From Virgibacillus aidingensis (GTDB taxonomy: Bacteria; Bacillota; Bacilli; Bacillales; Amphibacillaceae): a stretch of DNA of 64,000 nt. The stretch lies in NCBI RefSeq assembly GCF_010994035.1, contig NZ_WIXN01000003.1, positions 186,001 through 250,000 on the forward strand. Direction: 5' to 3'. Every line of letters begins with the position of its first letter. The stretch's first letter is position 1. Positions 26,482 to 34,983 of this stretch are shown here, in pieces. The position numbers and the translations under genes were made by a program. Under the pieces are notes generated by a model. It was not told the origin of the DNA and did no database searches. It saw nothing but the letters and a program-made list of their open reading frames with translations.

Positions 26482-27294
26482 TTGATCGCAAAAATGTACA
26501 AACGAAGGGAAAAGATGGGATATTTTTTCTTGGGATTCATTATACTGATTATCTTATTATGGTTAATATTTCAGACACCGGCAACATCACGTGAATGGCT
26601 GGAAATGTTGTTTTTCCTCATACCGCTTGGATTGATTTTCTCCATTATCATGAAGAGCCGTTCCCATTATAAGAAAGTAAAAGATGTGGAAATTCCCAAT
26701 TCAAAGCAGGACTTACTGGAAACGAATCATGCAGTAATAAAAAAAGATGTATCTTTCACACCAGGATTACTTATTTTTGAGAAAAACGGTAACTTTATTG
26801 GTGCGGTGAAACCACTGGATATTCCATGGTGGATTTACCCTTTTCAGATTTTTTACGAAGCATTGCTCGAATTCCTGCCGTTAACTTATGGTTTTATATC
26901 CAACAAGGGAGAAACCCTGTTTACTTTCCGAAAAAATGGGTGGCTGAAGCAAACGAAACTGACCATATTTAACCAGGAAAAAAAAGACATTGGCATCTAC
27001 ATACAGGAGGAACTGAAATCTCTATTTCAGATTAAAGGCAAATTGTTTAACGAGCAGGGAGAACCGCTCCTATCGATTCAAGCATCCGGTTTTTCCGGGA
27101 GTTTCAGCTGGGATGATGAAAAAGGAAATCAATGGGCGTACTTTTATAATGGAAAGTTTCCTCATGAGTACACAAACATATTCAGAGATATACAAAATGA
27201 TATTGTCGAATTATCAGATAACCTTTCCAAAGAGGATAAGATGCGGCTGCTGGCGATTATCGGTTATTTGTTTATGGCAAGAGTGAAGCAGTAA
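26482..27294 (+). CDS. Unrecognised membrane protein, possibly tubby/LURP-like C-terminal domain
   Basis: A 270-residue protein. Two hydrophobic segments lie near the start (about 12-30 and 40-57), followed by a soluble part of alternating beta-pattern, such as EPLLSIQASGFSGSFSWD and KGNQWAYFYNGKFP. That pattern recalls the scramblase/LURP-one/tubby-like barrel of YxjI-type proteins, a weak guess. The start is TTG at 26482 with GGGGG 7 bp upstream; an ATG at 26416 lacks a site. It is the second gene of the unknown cassette. Confidence 0.7.
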   Translation: MIAKMYKRREKMGYFFLGFIILIILLWLIFQTPATSREWLEMLFFLIPLGLIFSIIMKSRSHYKKVKDVEIPNSKQDLLETNHAVIKKDVSFTPGLLIFEKNGNFIGAVKPLDIPWWIYPFQIFYEALLEFLPLTYGFISNKGETLFTFRKNGWLKQTKLTIFNQEKKDIGIYIQEELKSLFQIKGKLFNEQGEPLLSIQASGFSGSFSWDDEKGNQWAYFYNGKFPHEYTNIFRDIQNDIVELSDNLSKEDKMRLLAIIGYLFMARVKQ

Positions 27295-27410
27295 AACAGT
27301 TTCAGAATATCTTTTTGCACGGGAAGGAATTTAGTAGTTTCACGTCGAATAGAATGTCTAAGGGGAATTTTTCCCGGGGATTAAAGTTTGTTTTATATAA
27401 GGTGTTGGCA

Positions 27411-28403
27411 ATGAAAAAAGGATTATTTGGGAAAATAAAAACCTATTTGTTGATTATCCTTTCTATGGCACTCATCATCACAGGTGTGCAGTTATATCAA
27501 AGTAAGCAGGAAAGTCAACGTCAGTTTGAATCTTTTTTGAACCAGTTTTATTCTAAATTGGAGGCAGCAAGGCGTTCCCTGGATTCAGTACTGGAACATG
27601 AGCTGGAAGGAAACGATTTGGAACAGGCCCTGCTGCAGGTCGAAAAGAATCTGGAACAGACGGATCTCGTATTGGATGCCGGCGGCCATTTTGTTGATAG
27701 AGAAATCTTTAGTCATATGTCCATTTTTGCATACCATCCTATAAACCAATTTGCTGATAGTAGTACATTAACCGACGCGGAACTACGATACTTGCAAAAC
27801 TTGAAAAAAGACTTGGAAACCATACAGAACGGCCTCTATTCAAACGAAACAGGACAGGAAAATCGAAACCTTAGCGTCCAACATTTTAACGATATCATCA
27901 GAGGATCTGGACTTGAATCAGGCTTTTTAACGGAGCAAAAATCTATACCTGTCCACTTCCAGGTGATTGATCCAAAGCAGGCACCGGACCGTCTTCAAAA
28001 ATGGCTGGATAGGAATGAAACGGAGGAACAGAATAAAGTATTCCTTGTCGATGACAAAACGTATGTCGTGATTGTTGCTGGACATAGACAGGATGGATTA
28101 AACCAAGTGGAAATAACTGATATGGTACTAAAGCGCGGCGGAATTGATGTTAATCATCAAAATGTTGAAAGTGACGATACAAAACAGGAATATTCGGTCA
28201 CCATTGCTGAACTGAAAGAGACGGAACGCTCTTTTCAATTTACGACTTCGGAAGAAATTGATGAAGGAAAAGAAAGCCCAGAGAATACGCAACAAACCAG
28301 TGCTAGTGTTATTACTGATACGCAGCAAACCAGCGCTAGTGCTATAACTGAATTGGTTCGCCCTGAAAAGCTGTCAAAAGAAGGAAATATCGTACATGAA
28401 TGA
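27411..28403 (+). CDS. Unrecognised signal-anchored protein with a C-terminal 11-residue repeat
   Basis: A 330-residue protein: basic start, one membrane anchor (about 11-27), then an exported domain. A coiled-coil-prone part (about 35-85) is followed by a mixed domain. The stretch VFLVDDKTYVVIVAGHRQDG (about 206-225) recalls the PrcB C-terminal family (weak). Near the end two in-frame 11-codon copies (TQQTSASVITD, TQQTSASAITE) sit side by side. The start ATG has AAGGTG upstream. It is the last gene of the cassette, followed by a terminator. Confidence 0.7.
   Translation: MKKGLFGKIKTYLLIILSMALIITGVQLYQSKQESQRQFESFLNQFYSKLEAARRSLDSVLEHELEGNDLEQALLQVEKNLEQTDLVLDAGGHFVDREIFSHMSIFAYHPINQFADSSTLTDAELRYLQNLKKDLETIQNGLYSNETGQENRNLSVQHFNDIIRGSGLESGFLTEQKSIPVHFQVIDPKQAPDRLQKWLDRNETEEQNKVFLVDDKTYVVIVAGHRQDGLNQVEITDMVLKRGGIDVNHQNVESDDTKQEYSVTIAELKETERSFQFTTSEEIDEGKESPENTQQTSASVITDTQQTSASAITELVRPEKLSKEGNIVHE
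28287..28352 (+). repeat. In-frame 33-bp tandem duplication inside the third cassette gene
   Basis: 28287-28319 and 28320-28352 are adjacent copies differing at a few bases, giving the 11-residue units TQQTSASVITD and TQQTSASAITE in a low-complexity exported tail. Confidence 0.85.
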
Positions 28404-28411
28404 TCTAAAAA

Positions 28412-28461
28412 AATCCAGCGGAATGATTAAGCAACTGTCCATTCTGCCGGATTGTTTTTTT
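28412..28461 (+). terminator. Terminator after the unknown cassette
   Basis: Stem AATCCAGCGGAATG / CATTCTGCCGGATT with a 13-base loop, one bulge and a TTTTTTT run, 8 bp after the stop. Confidence 0.85.
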
Positions 28462-28528
28462 GTTAGCACTGTTTGATATTCAACCCAGTTAATCGGATCA
28501 AACACTAGTTTCGTTTTTTTTCTCACTC

Positions 28529-29299
28529 CTATTTTCCTTTAAATACCGGCTTCCGCTTCTCAAGAAAAGCCGCAACGCCTTCTTTATGATCTTCCGTGCC
28601 CCGCAGTTCCCACTGTGCCTTTTTCTCTTCTTCCAAATAGTAGATCAAATCTTTTTCTTTTGCAGCATGATAAATTTGCTTTGTTTTCAGCATGGCTATA
28701 ATTGGTGTAGTCAGCAGTTTATCAGCAAACCCCTTGGCAAAATCCCCTACTTTTTCATCCGTAATCATATCCACAAGACCCATTTGTTTTGCTTTTGCAC
28801 CTTCTACCTGTTTCAACCCCCAGGTGAATGCTTTTGCTTTTTGCGTGCCAATGCGTTCCTGCAGCCAGAAGTGTCCTCCTCCATCCGGGGCCAATCCAAT
28901 GCCGATAAACAACATGCCGAGCTTGGCATCATTTTGCGCAATAACGTAATCAGCACAGAGTGCCAGGCTGAGTCCAAGCCCGACAGCTGAACCTTGGATC
29001 GCCGAAACAACAATTTTTGGCAACCTATATAACTTCAAAGCAATTTTTCCAATAGTATCCATAACCTCATCAAAAAACTTTTTCTCGGAAAAATCCTTCA
29101 TCATGGAAATGTCGCCACCTGCACAAAAAGCATTACCTTCACCGGAAAGTATTAAAATCTGATCTTCATTTTGTTCAGCTTTTTCAACCGCTTTCAGCAG
29201 CTCTTTCAGCATTTCTTTATTCAATGCATTGTACCGTTCCGGACGGTTGAAATGAATGTATGAGATATTATTTTTACTTTCAAATGACACAAGACTCAT
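28529..29299 (-). CDS. yhaR: Enoyl-CoA hydratase/isomerase family protein YhaR
   Basis: A 256-residue crotonase-fold protein. Oxyanion-hole motifs are visible: AFCAGGDISMMKDF and VQGSAVGLGLSLALCADYV-type helix entry (written here as GSAVGLGLSLALCADYV). Length and order (next to the yha genes) agree with YhaR. Substrate is not known. The acidic catalytic position after LGMLFIGIGLAPDGGG is of the isomerase rather than the hydratase type (D instead of E), so an enoyl-CoA isomerase role is possible. The start has AAGGGGG upstream. Confidence 0.88.
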   Translation of the reverse strand: MSLVSFESKNNISYIHFNRPERYNALNKEMLKELLKAVEKAEQNEDQILILSGEGNAFCAGGDISMMKDFSEKKFFDEVMDTIGKIALKLYRLPKIVVSAIQGSAVGLGLSLALCADYVIAQNDAKLGMLFIGIGLAPDGGGHFWLQERIGTQKAKAFTWGLKQVEGAKAKQMGLVDMITDEKVGDFAKGFADKLLTTPIIAMLKTKQIYHAAKEKDLIYYLEEEKKAQWELRGTEDHKEGVAAFLEKRKPVFKGK

Positions 29300-29439
29300 A
29301 GCTGTTCCCCCTTATATAAAGTGACCTCATTTACATAATTCGACATCTATTGCGAGAATCCTGCTTAAAGAAATTTTACAGGATGTATTTTTTCTGCCTA
29401 ATTTTAGCGGAAGCCTTCAATAATGCGTTTTGATACAGA

Positions 29440-29477
29440 AAAAAGAAGCATGCTCCCGGTCGAACATGCTTCTTTCA
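29440..29477 (-). terminator. Terminator after the Rpn remnant
   Basis: Stem GAAGCATG / CATGCTTC with a 12-base loop and TTTTTTC on the minus strand, about 20 bp after the stop codon. Confidence 0.8.
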
Positions 29478-29495
29478 ATATATGTGATGCAGGTG

Positions 29496-29954
29496 TTAGT
29501 TCTGCACATCCCGGTGTATTTCTCTCACTTTATTCTCTTCCAGTCCGGTGGCCTCTGCAACGTTTTTAATCTCCATGCCTTTTTCCAACAGCCGACGATC
29601 AATGTTTTCTGCTCTTTGTTCTACTTTTCTTTCTGCTTTTCTTTCTGCTTTTCGTTCCGTTTCCTTTATCTTTTGCTGTGCTTTTTCCTCTGCTTTATGC
29701 TCTGCTTCCTGTATTCGCAATTCCGCCTCACGCTGCGCTGCATCATATATAACTTCATAGACCTTCCCATTGCCAAGCAGCAAGAGCCATTTTGCAAGTG
29801 TATTGTTCCATGGATCCAGTTTATCCTTTTTCCAATGCTTTATTAACTTTCCCATTTCAAGGAAATGAAACTCCATTACATTCGTCAATTGGAATTGTTC
29901 TTGATCTTCATATAAATGATGAGATGTATGGGAACGTTTTGTCTGTTTAAACAA
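29496..29954 (-). pseudogene. Truncated Rpn/PDDEXK-type recombination-promoting nuclease (putative transposase)
   Basis: The 152-codon remnant carries the typical C-terminal half of Rpn-family proteins: a line like FHFLEMGKLIKHWKKDKLDP, then a highly charged EAEHKAEEKAQQKIKETERK helix and the ending GMEIKNVAEATGLEENKVRE. The N-terminal catalytic half is missing. Upstream, the same frame stays recognisable for about 12 more codons (ending INFDLFKQ) and then meets a stop. This points to a decayed full-length gene. The original family acts as a DNase that promotes recombination. Confidence 0.75.
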
Positions 29955-30175
29955 ATCAAAGTTAATCGCAATTACCTGTATGGTGAGGACTTAACGGGGA
30001 GTAATCCTAAATGAAAATATAACAGATTCACCATATCCAGAAAAACCTTTTTATCTGAAGGTTTTATCTATTTATGGTGTTTTCTTATCACTAAACATCA
30101 AAATAAAAAAGACTCAGAAAAAAACTCCAAGCCTTGTCAGTTACTATTCACAATATAAAATTGGAAAAAAAATCA

Positions 30176-30208
30176 ATAAAACCCGCAGTCTTTTCCCTGC
30201 GAGTCTCT
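30176..30208 (-). terminator. Terminator after yheA
   Basis: Stem ACTCGCAG / CTGCGGGT read leftwards, then TTTTATTG, just past the yheA stop. Confidence 0.75.
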
Positions 30209-30221
30209 ATGTAAACACTAC

Positions 30222-30578
30222 TTACATGTTCTGTTCATCTGTCCCGTACAATTCTTCCAGCGGTTTGGTAATAATACGGCTTATATCGTTAATGACCATG
30301 TTCAAACGCTGCTCTTCTTCCATCAGTTTCGAAATACCTTCATGCTGCTGTACCAGTTCCACAACCTGTCTGGCCTGATCCACTTCCTCCTCTGAAATAT
30401 CTTCGCCCTGCATTTGTTTTTCCTGCAGGTTCATTTGGATATGGCGAAAGCGGTCAAACATCTGTTTTGCTTCCGGATCATTCATGACCGCATCATATGC
30501 CTTTTTCAAATTATCAAATTCATCGCTCTCTCGGATTGCTTTTTCCAAATCATATGCACTATCATAAATATTAGGCAT
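30222..30578 (-). CDS. yheA: YheA, YlbF/YmcA-family protein
   Basis: A 118-residue all-helical protein of the YlbF/YmcA/YheA family (UPF0342). Relatives YlbF and YmcA form the Y-complex that affects RNase Y activity; YheA itself has no defined role. Typical pattern: YDLEKAIRESDEFDNLKKAY, then FRHIQMNLQEKQMQGEDISEEE. Length matches B. subtilis YheA (117). The start follows GGAGGAGGG. Single-gene unit with terminator. Confidence 0.9.
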   Translation of the reverse strand: MPNIYDSAYDLEKAIRESDEFDNLKKAYDAVMNDPEAKQMFDRFRHIQMNLQEKQMQGEDISEEEVDQARQVVELVQQHEGISKLMEEEQRLNMVINDISRIITKPLEELYGTDEQNM

Positions 30579-30714
30579 ATATAACCCTCCTCCGAATTAC
30601 GTCTTTGCTCCCATCAACTATAACAAACTGAGGATGCCATGTATAGCAAGAAGGGAAATACATTATTTTCCTGTTCAAGCAAGCATAAAGTTCAAAGAAA
30701 TGAGGTTGCCAAAC

Positions 30715-31617
30715 ATGATAAATCACCTTCAAAAGATCTTTCCCTCCCTGGTAAGCTGCAATGAAAAAAAATCGGAATTGTCTGGTTCCTATCAATGGTT
30801 TCTGACAGACAGCGGGGAAATAATCGGAATAGAGAAAAAGGAATTAACGGCAAAAGACATCAAATTGCTTACAGCTTTTTTATCACCATATAACAACAGA
30901 ATACCTGTTCCAACTACAGCAGAAAAGAAATGGCTGAACATCCTGCATCACGATGAGAATGAGCCGGCTATTGACATGACAAGACAAGCTCAGTTCCGCT
31001 TTGTTTATTTTTCCATCAAAAAAAATCAGATTTCCGCCCATGCTTTTAAAACGGCGATCCATGAATTATTTCCTGAACCTGTGCCAATTCTCTGGGAAAA
31101 TGAACATGAGGGAATAATGGTGGATGAGTTAAAATCACACCCGGACGAAAGAATTTCCTACGAACAGATTATTGATATTTTAATGAGTGATTTAAATGGT
31201 GCGATTCATTTCTTTGTCGGTGCCTATATGGATGATTTATACAACGTAAAAGATTACTATACCTCCATAATACAGGGTGCAAAAAGCATATTCGCCTATA
31301 CAAGTAAGTCTGTAATAACTTATGCGGAAGCTGTTCCTTTTATGTTAATAGACCAGACAGAAGACAGTTTTAAACACTCGCTCGCGGCCTCTGTATTAAA
31401 AGAATTTGCGGATGAGGAAGATTTCCTTCATACATTACAAACTTTTATCCGCTGTAATTTAAACATCACACTTACAGCGAAAGAATTATACATGCACCGG
31501 AATACCCTTCAGTACAGACTGGACAAATTTCAGGAAAAAACCGGCATGGATGTCCGCGAGTTCCATCAGGCTTTCACGGTATATTTAGCATTACTTGCCA
31601 ACATGCACAAAGAATAA
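30715..31617 (+). CDS. PucR/CdaR-type transcriptional regulator (YxkF-like)
   Basis: A 300-residue regulator. The C-terminal PucR-type helix-turn-helix is clear: LNITLTAKELYMHRNTLQYR, then LDKFQEKTGMDVREF. The N-terminal 200 residues have no recognised sensor domain. The start at 30715 has GAGG upstream. It lies directly before msmX in the same direction, as yxkF does in B. subtilis, so it probably controls sugar-uptake ATPase expression (inference). Confidence 0.8.
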   Translation: MINHLQKIFPSLVSCNEKKSELSGSYQWFLTDSGEIIGIEKKELTAKDIKLLTAFLSPYNNRIPVPTTAEKKWLNILHHDENEPAIDMTRQAQFRFVYFSIKKNQISAHAFKTAIHELFPEPVPILWENEHEGIMVDELKSHPDERISYEQIIDILMSDLNGAIHFFVGAYMDDLYNVKDYYTSIIQGAKSIFAYTSKSVITYAEAVPFMLIDQTEDSFKHSLAASVLKEFADEEDFLHTLQTFIRCNLNITLTAKELYMHRNTLQYRLDKFQEKTGMDVREFHQAFTVYLALLANMHKE

Positions 31618-31702
31618 TCGCAGCTTTGTGCATGTTTACCATTTTCATAGATTCCTCATTTCTATACAATGAATATAACATGTAAAGAGATGGGGGAAAA
31701 GA

Positions 31703-32800
31703 ATGGCTGAATTACGATTGGAAAATATTAAAAAAGTGTATGACAAAGATGTACTGGCTGTGGATGATTTCAATTTACATATTCAGGATAAGGAATTTAT
31801 TGTATTTGTCGGTCCATCCGGTTGTGGTAAATCCACTACGCTGAGAATGATTGCCGGTCTGGAGGAAATTACGGAAGGTGAATTTTATATTGACGATAAA
31901 AAAATGAACCAGGTGGCACCGAAAGACCGGGATATCGCAATGGTTTTCCAGAACTATGCGCTGTACCCGCATATGAATGTTTACGACAATATGGCTTTTG
32001 GTCTCAAGCTCCGTAAATTTAAAAAAGACGAAATTAAAGAACGGGTGGATAATGCAGCGGAAATTTTAGGATTAAAAGAATACCTGGACCGTAAACCAAA
32101 AGCGCTTTCCGGCGGGCAGCGCCAGCGTGTCGCTTTGGGAAGAGCCATCGTGCGCGATGCAAAAGTATTTTTAATGGATGAACCATTGTCCAACCTGGAT
32201 GCCAAATTGCGTGTACAAATGCGTGCAGAGATTCAAAAGCTTCACCAGCGCCTGCAGACTACAACGATCTATGTAACACATGACCAGACGGAAGCAATGA
32301 CGATGGCCACCAGACTAGTAGTAATGAAAGACGGCATTATCCAGCAGGTCGGTGCGCCGAAAGAAGTATATGATGCGCCGGAAAATGTATTTGTCGGCGG
32401 ATTTATCGGATCCCCTTCCATGAACTTTTTCTCAGGTAAACTGACAGAGGGTCTCTTTGATCTGGGTAATGTAAAAATTAAAGTTCCAGAGGACAAATTG
32501 AAGTTATTAAAGGATCAGAAATACGAAGGGAAAGATCTTATTTTAGGTGTCCGCCCGGAGGATATCCATGATGATACCGAATTTCTCGAAGCAAATCCTG
32601 GATCAACCGTCACAGCAACCATTGATGTGGCAGAATTAATGGGAGCGGAATCCTATCTCTATTCCAAAATAGATGAGCAGGATTTTGTAGCCCGGGTTGA
32701 TTCCCGCACCGACGTTTCAGGAGGCAAGCAAGTGAACCTGGCATTTGACATGACAAACGCGCATTTCTTTGATGCGGATACGGAGGATCGCATTAGATAA
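31703..32800 (+). CDS. msmX: Multi-sugar ABC transporter ATPase MsmX
   Basis: A 365-residue ATPase of the MalK/UgpC family with Walker A GPSGCGKST, signature LSGGQRQR, Walker B VFLMDEPLSNLDA and the Q-loop VFQNYALYPHM. A C-terminal TOBE-type regulatory domain occupies about 240-365. Length equals B. subtilis MsmX, the shared ATPase for several oligosaccharide importers (maltodextrin, arabinan and galactan fragments). No permease is adjacent, as expected for a shared ATPase. Good GGGGG ribosome-binding site. Confidence 0.95.
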   Translation: MAELRLENIKKVYDKDVLAVDDFNLHIQDKEFIVFVGPSGCGKSTTLRMIAGLEEITEGEFYIDDKKMNQVAPKDRDIAMVFQNYALYPHMNVYDNMAFGLKLRKFKKDEIKERVDNAAEILGLKEYLDRKPKALSGGQRQRVALGRAIVRDAKVFLMDEPLSNLDAKLRVQMRAEIQKLHQRLQTTTIYVTHDQTEAMTMATRLVVMKDGIIQQVGAPKEVYDAPENVFVGGFIGSPSMNFFSGKLTEGLFDLGNVKIKVPEDKLKLLKDQKYEGKDLILGVRPEDIHDDTEFLEANPGSTVTATIDVAELMGAESYLYSKIDEQDFVARVDSRTDVSGGKQVNLAFDMTNAHFFDADTEDRIR

Positions 32801-32952
32801 ATATACTGATGATGTGATAAATGTCTGTCTGTATATTTTAATTATCTTTCATCATTCTCAATTATTTCATTACTAACGCAGGCGGGTCAGAAAATAAATT
32901 GGAAACCCACGCGGCACACAAAGAAGCAAACAAACTCCTTTCAAAGCAACAA

Positions 32953-32993
32953 AAAAACTGATGCTCCATCGGGGGAGCATCAGTTTTTTGTCA
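32953..32993. terminator. Bidirectional terminator between msmX and a small minus-strand gene
   Basis: Stem ACTGATGCTCC / GGAGCATCAGT with a 7-base loop. Runs of A before and T after make it functional in both directions. It lies 5 bp from the stop of the 56-codon gene at 32998-33168 and 150 bp after msmX. Confidence 0.85.
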
Positions 32994-32997
32994 ATTA

Positions 32998-33168
32998 TTA
33001 TCTGTGAATTTGACTATCAATATCAGTGGTTAAATGTTTACATGCTTCATATTCTTTCTCTCTTCTTTTTTCCACGTCAAGGCGGTTTTCCAATTTTCTT
33101 TCATACTCTGCAAACCCCATTTTATGGGACTGCTGCATTGCCTTTTCCATTTCCTGCGTGTGATTCAC
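32998..33168 (-). CDS. Small highly charged protein (56 aa) of unknown function
   Basis: A minus-strand frame ending at a strong terminator. The product is helical and charged (AEYERKLENRLDVEKRREKE, ending DIDSQIHR), with no hydrophobic segment. The start is unclear. A GTG at 33168 and an ATG at 33150 are in frame but lack a good ribosome-binding site, whereas AAAGGA lies about 9 bp before an in-frame ATT at 33186. I recognise no family. Codon use looks genuinely coding, and it is the only plausible gene between msmX and metQ. Confidence 0.6.
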   Translation of the reverse strand: MNHTQEMEKAMQQSHKMGFAEYERKLENRLDVEKRREKEYEACKHLTTDIDSQIHR

Positions 33169-33329
33169 GCGTATGCCACTATGAATAGTGAACCATCCTT
33201 TCGTTTTATGACAATATCAAGGTTATCATAAGGACGATTCCCTTTACAATGTGGATTTAAACGGATTTGACACGATTACCAAACATATCATTGAATGGAA
33301 CATTTACTGTTATACTCATTCACTAACAT

Positions 33330-33359
33330 TTGACTATTTGCTCGCATATGGTGTATAAT
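33330..33359 (+). promoter_or_regulatory. Promoter-like sequence pointing into the 3' end of metQ (antisense)
   Basis: TTGACT (33330-33335), 18 bp, TATAAT (33354-33359), close to the sigma-A consensus. Transcription would run antisense through metQ. No plus-strand gene follows, so the role is unclear. Confidence 0.4.
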
Positions 33360-33376
33360 GCTTAAATTTTGCAGAT

Positions 33377-34258
33377 TTAATTGCTTCCGCCAACCGGAAC
33401 AACAGCCCCATCATAGTTTTCCAAAATAAAGTTCTGGATTTCCTCGGATTGCAAGACTTCCACAAGCTTATTCAAAGCTTCATTCTCCATGTCCTCAGCA
33501 CGCACACCGATTACATTCACGTATGGAGAATCTTCCCCTTCAATGAACAAAGCATCCTCCAGCGGGTTAAGATCAGCATCAATTGCATAGTTGGTATTAA
33601 TGGCAACCAATGCATCCTCTTCAGCGAAATATTGTTCTGGCAGGAATGCAGGGTCTACATCCGGAGAGAAAGTTAAATTCTTCGGATTGTCTTCAATATC
33701 GTCCAGGGAAAGTTCCTCAGGATCAGCACCCTCCGGAAGTGTAATTAGTCCTTCTGATTCAAATAATGCCAAAATACGGCCATGGTCTGCCACAGAATTG
33801 CTGATGATTACTTCTGCACCGTCAGGAATGTCTTCCACACTTTCAATGCCCTGGGAATACACACCCATCGGTTCCACATGAATGCCATCAATATAATCCA
33901 GTTCATACCCTGTATCACTGATCGTCTGTTCTAAAAATGGGATGTGCTGAAAATAGTTCGCATCCAGGTCCCCGTTTGCAAGGTCATCATTCGGGAAAAC
34001 ATAGTCCTGATATTCTTCAATATTTAACGTAATACCTTCTTCTTCAAGCAGCGGCTGCGCCTCCTGTAATATCTCCGAATGCGGTGTACTCGAAGCGCCT
34101 ATTGTAATTTCCACTGGTTCGGATTCTTCTGCTGCATCCTCAGTTGTTTCTGCATCACCTGCTGTGTCGTTTTCCGTTGTATCATTATCAGAATCTGTTC
34201 CACAGGCAGTTAATAAGAAAACAAATAAAACAGATAAAAATACTAGTAATTTTTTCAT
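33377..34258 (-). CDS. metQ: Methionine ABC transporter, substrate-binding lipoprotein MetQ
   Basis: A 293-residue lipoprotein with lipobox LLTAC (C19), an Asp/Glu/Thr-rich linker, and the NlpA/MetQ domain (about 50-290) including TIGASSTPHSEILQ and ANYFQHIPFL, which mark the methionine-binding cleft. It belongs to the metN-metP-metQ operon downstream of a SAM-I riboswitch, which supports methionine as the substrate. Orthologue of B. subtilis MetQ (YusA). Confidence 0.94.
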   Translation of the reverse strand: MKKLLVFLSVLFVFLLTACGTDSDNDTTENDTAGDAETTEDAAEESEPVEITIGASSTPHSEILQEAQPLLEEEGITLNIEEYQDYVFPNDDLANGDLDANYFQHIPFLEQTISDTGYELDYIDGIHVEPMGVYSQGIESVEDIPDGAEVIISNSVADHGRILALFESEGLITLPEGADPEELSLDDIEDNPKNLTFSPDVDPAFLPEQYFAEEDALVAINTNYAIDADLNPLEDALFIEGEDSPYVNVIGVRAEDMENEALNKLVEVLQSEEIQNFILENYDGAVVPVGGSN

Positions 34259-34317
34259 GATTATTCTTCTCCTTTGATGTTGTTTTTATTATAAATAGGA
34301 TTATACCTAATTATTCA

Positions 34318-34983
34318 TTATCGTTTATCCAGTTTTTTCGTAATGTAATCACCGATAAACTGGAACAGAAATACGATGATTACGATGAGAACTGTGGATA
34401 CAAGCACAATGTCCCAATCCCTGCGCTGGAATCCAAAGTAATAAGCATAGTTTCCAAGTCCGCCTGCCCCGATGGCACCGGCCATAGCTGTGTAGCCGAT
34501 TAAAGCGATGGCTGTGACCGTGAGGCCCGAGACAAGTGCCGGCATGGATTCCGGAAGCAGCACCTTAAAAATAATCGTCCTTGTTTTTGCTCCCATTGAT
34601 TTTGCTGCCTCAATGACACCTTTATCCACTTCTTTTAGGGCAATTTCCACAAGCCGCCCGTAAAAAGGGGCCGATGCGATAATTAAAGCCGGCAGGGCAG
34701 CTGTCGGCCCGCGGAGTGTTCCAACCAGTAAGTTGGTAAATGGAAATAATAATAATATCAAAATGATGAATGGAATGGCCCGAAATACGTTTACAACGGC
34801 GGCCGTAATAAGATTTAAGTATTTGTTTTGCCAAATCCCGTCTTTATCGGTCATATATAACAGCAGACCAAGCATAATTCCCAAAATAAGTGTGCCTGCC
34901 AGAGAAACTATTGTCATATAGAATGTTTCATACGTAGCCTCGATTAAATCCTGTGTATCCAGATTGGAAAAGAAATCACCCAT
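34318..34983 (-). CDS. metP: Methionine ABC transporter permease MetP
   Basis: A 221-residue permease with five membrane segments and the EAA loop EAAKSMGAKTRTIIFKVLLP. Start at 34983 with GGAGGG upstream, overlapping metN by 8 bp; the longer reading adds 11 residues without support. Forms the channel of the MetNPQ importer. Orthologue of YusB. Confidence 0.94.
   Translation of the reverse strand: MGDFFSNLDTQDLIEATYETFYMTIVSLAGTLILGIMLGLLLYMTDKDGIWQNKYLNLITAAVVNVFRAIPFIILILLLFPFTNLLVGTLRGPTAALPALIIASAPFYGRLVEIALKEVDKGVIEAAKSMGAKTRTIIFKVLLPESMPALVSGLTVTAIALIGYTAMAGAIGAGGLGNYAYYFGFQRRDWDIVLVSTVLIVIIVFLFQFIGDYITKKLDKR

Noticed and set aside
32961-33188. Plus-strand 75-codon frame between msmX and metQ
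   Set aside because: It begins inside a terminator hairpin and lies opposite the better-supported small minus-strand gene.
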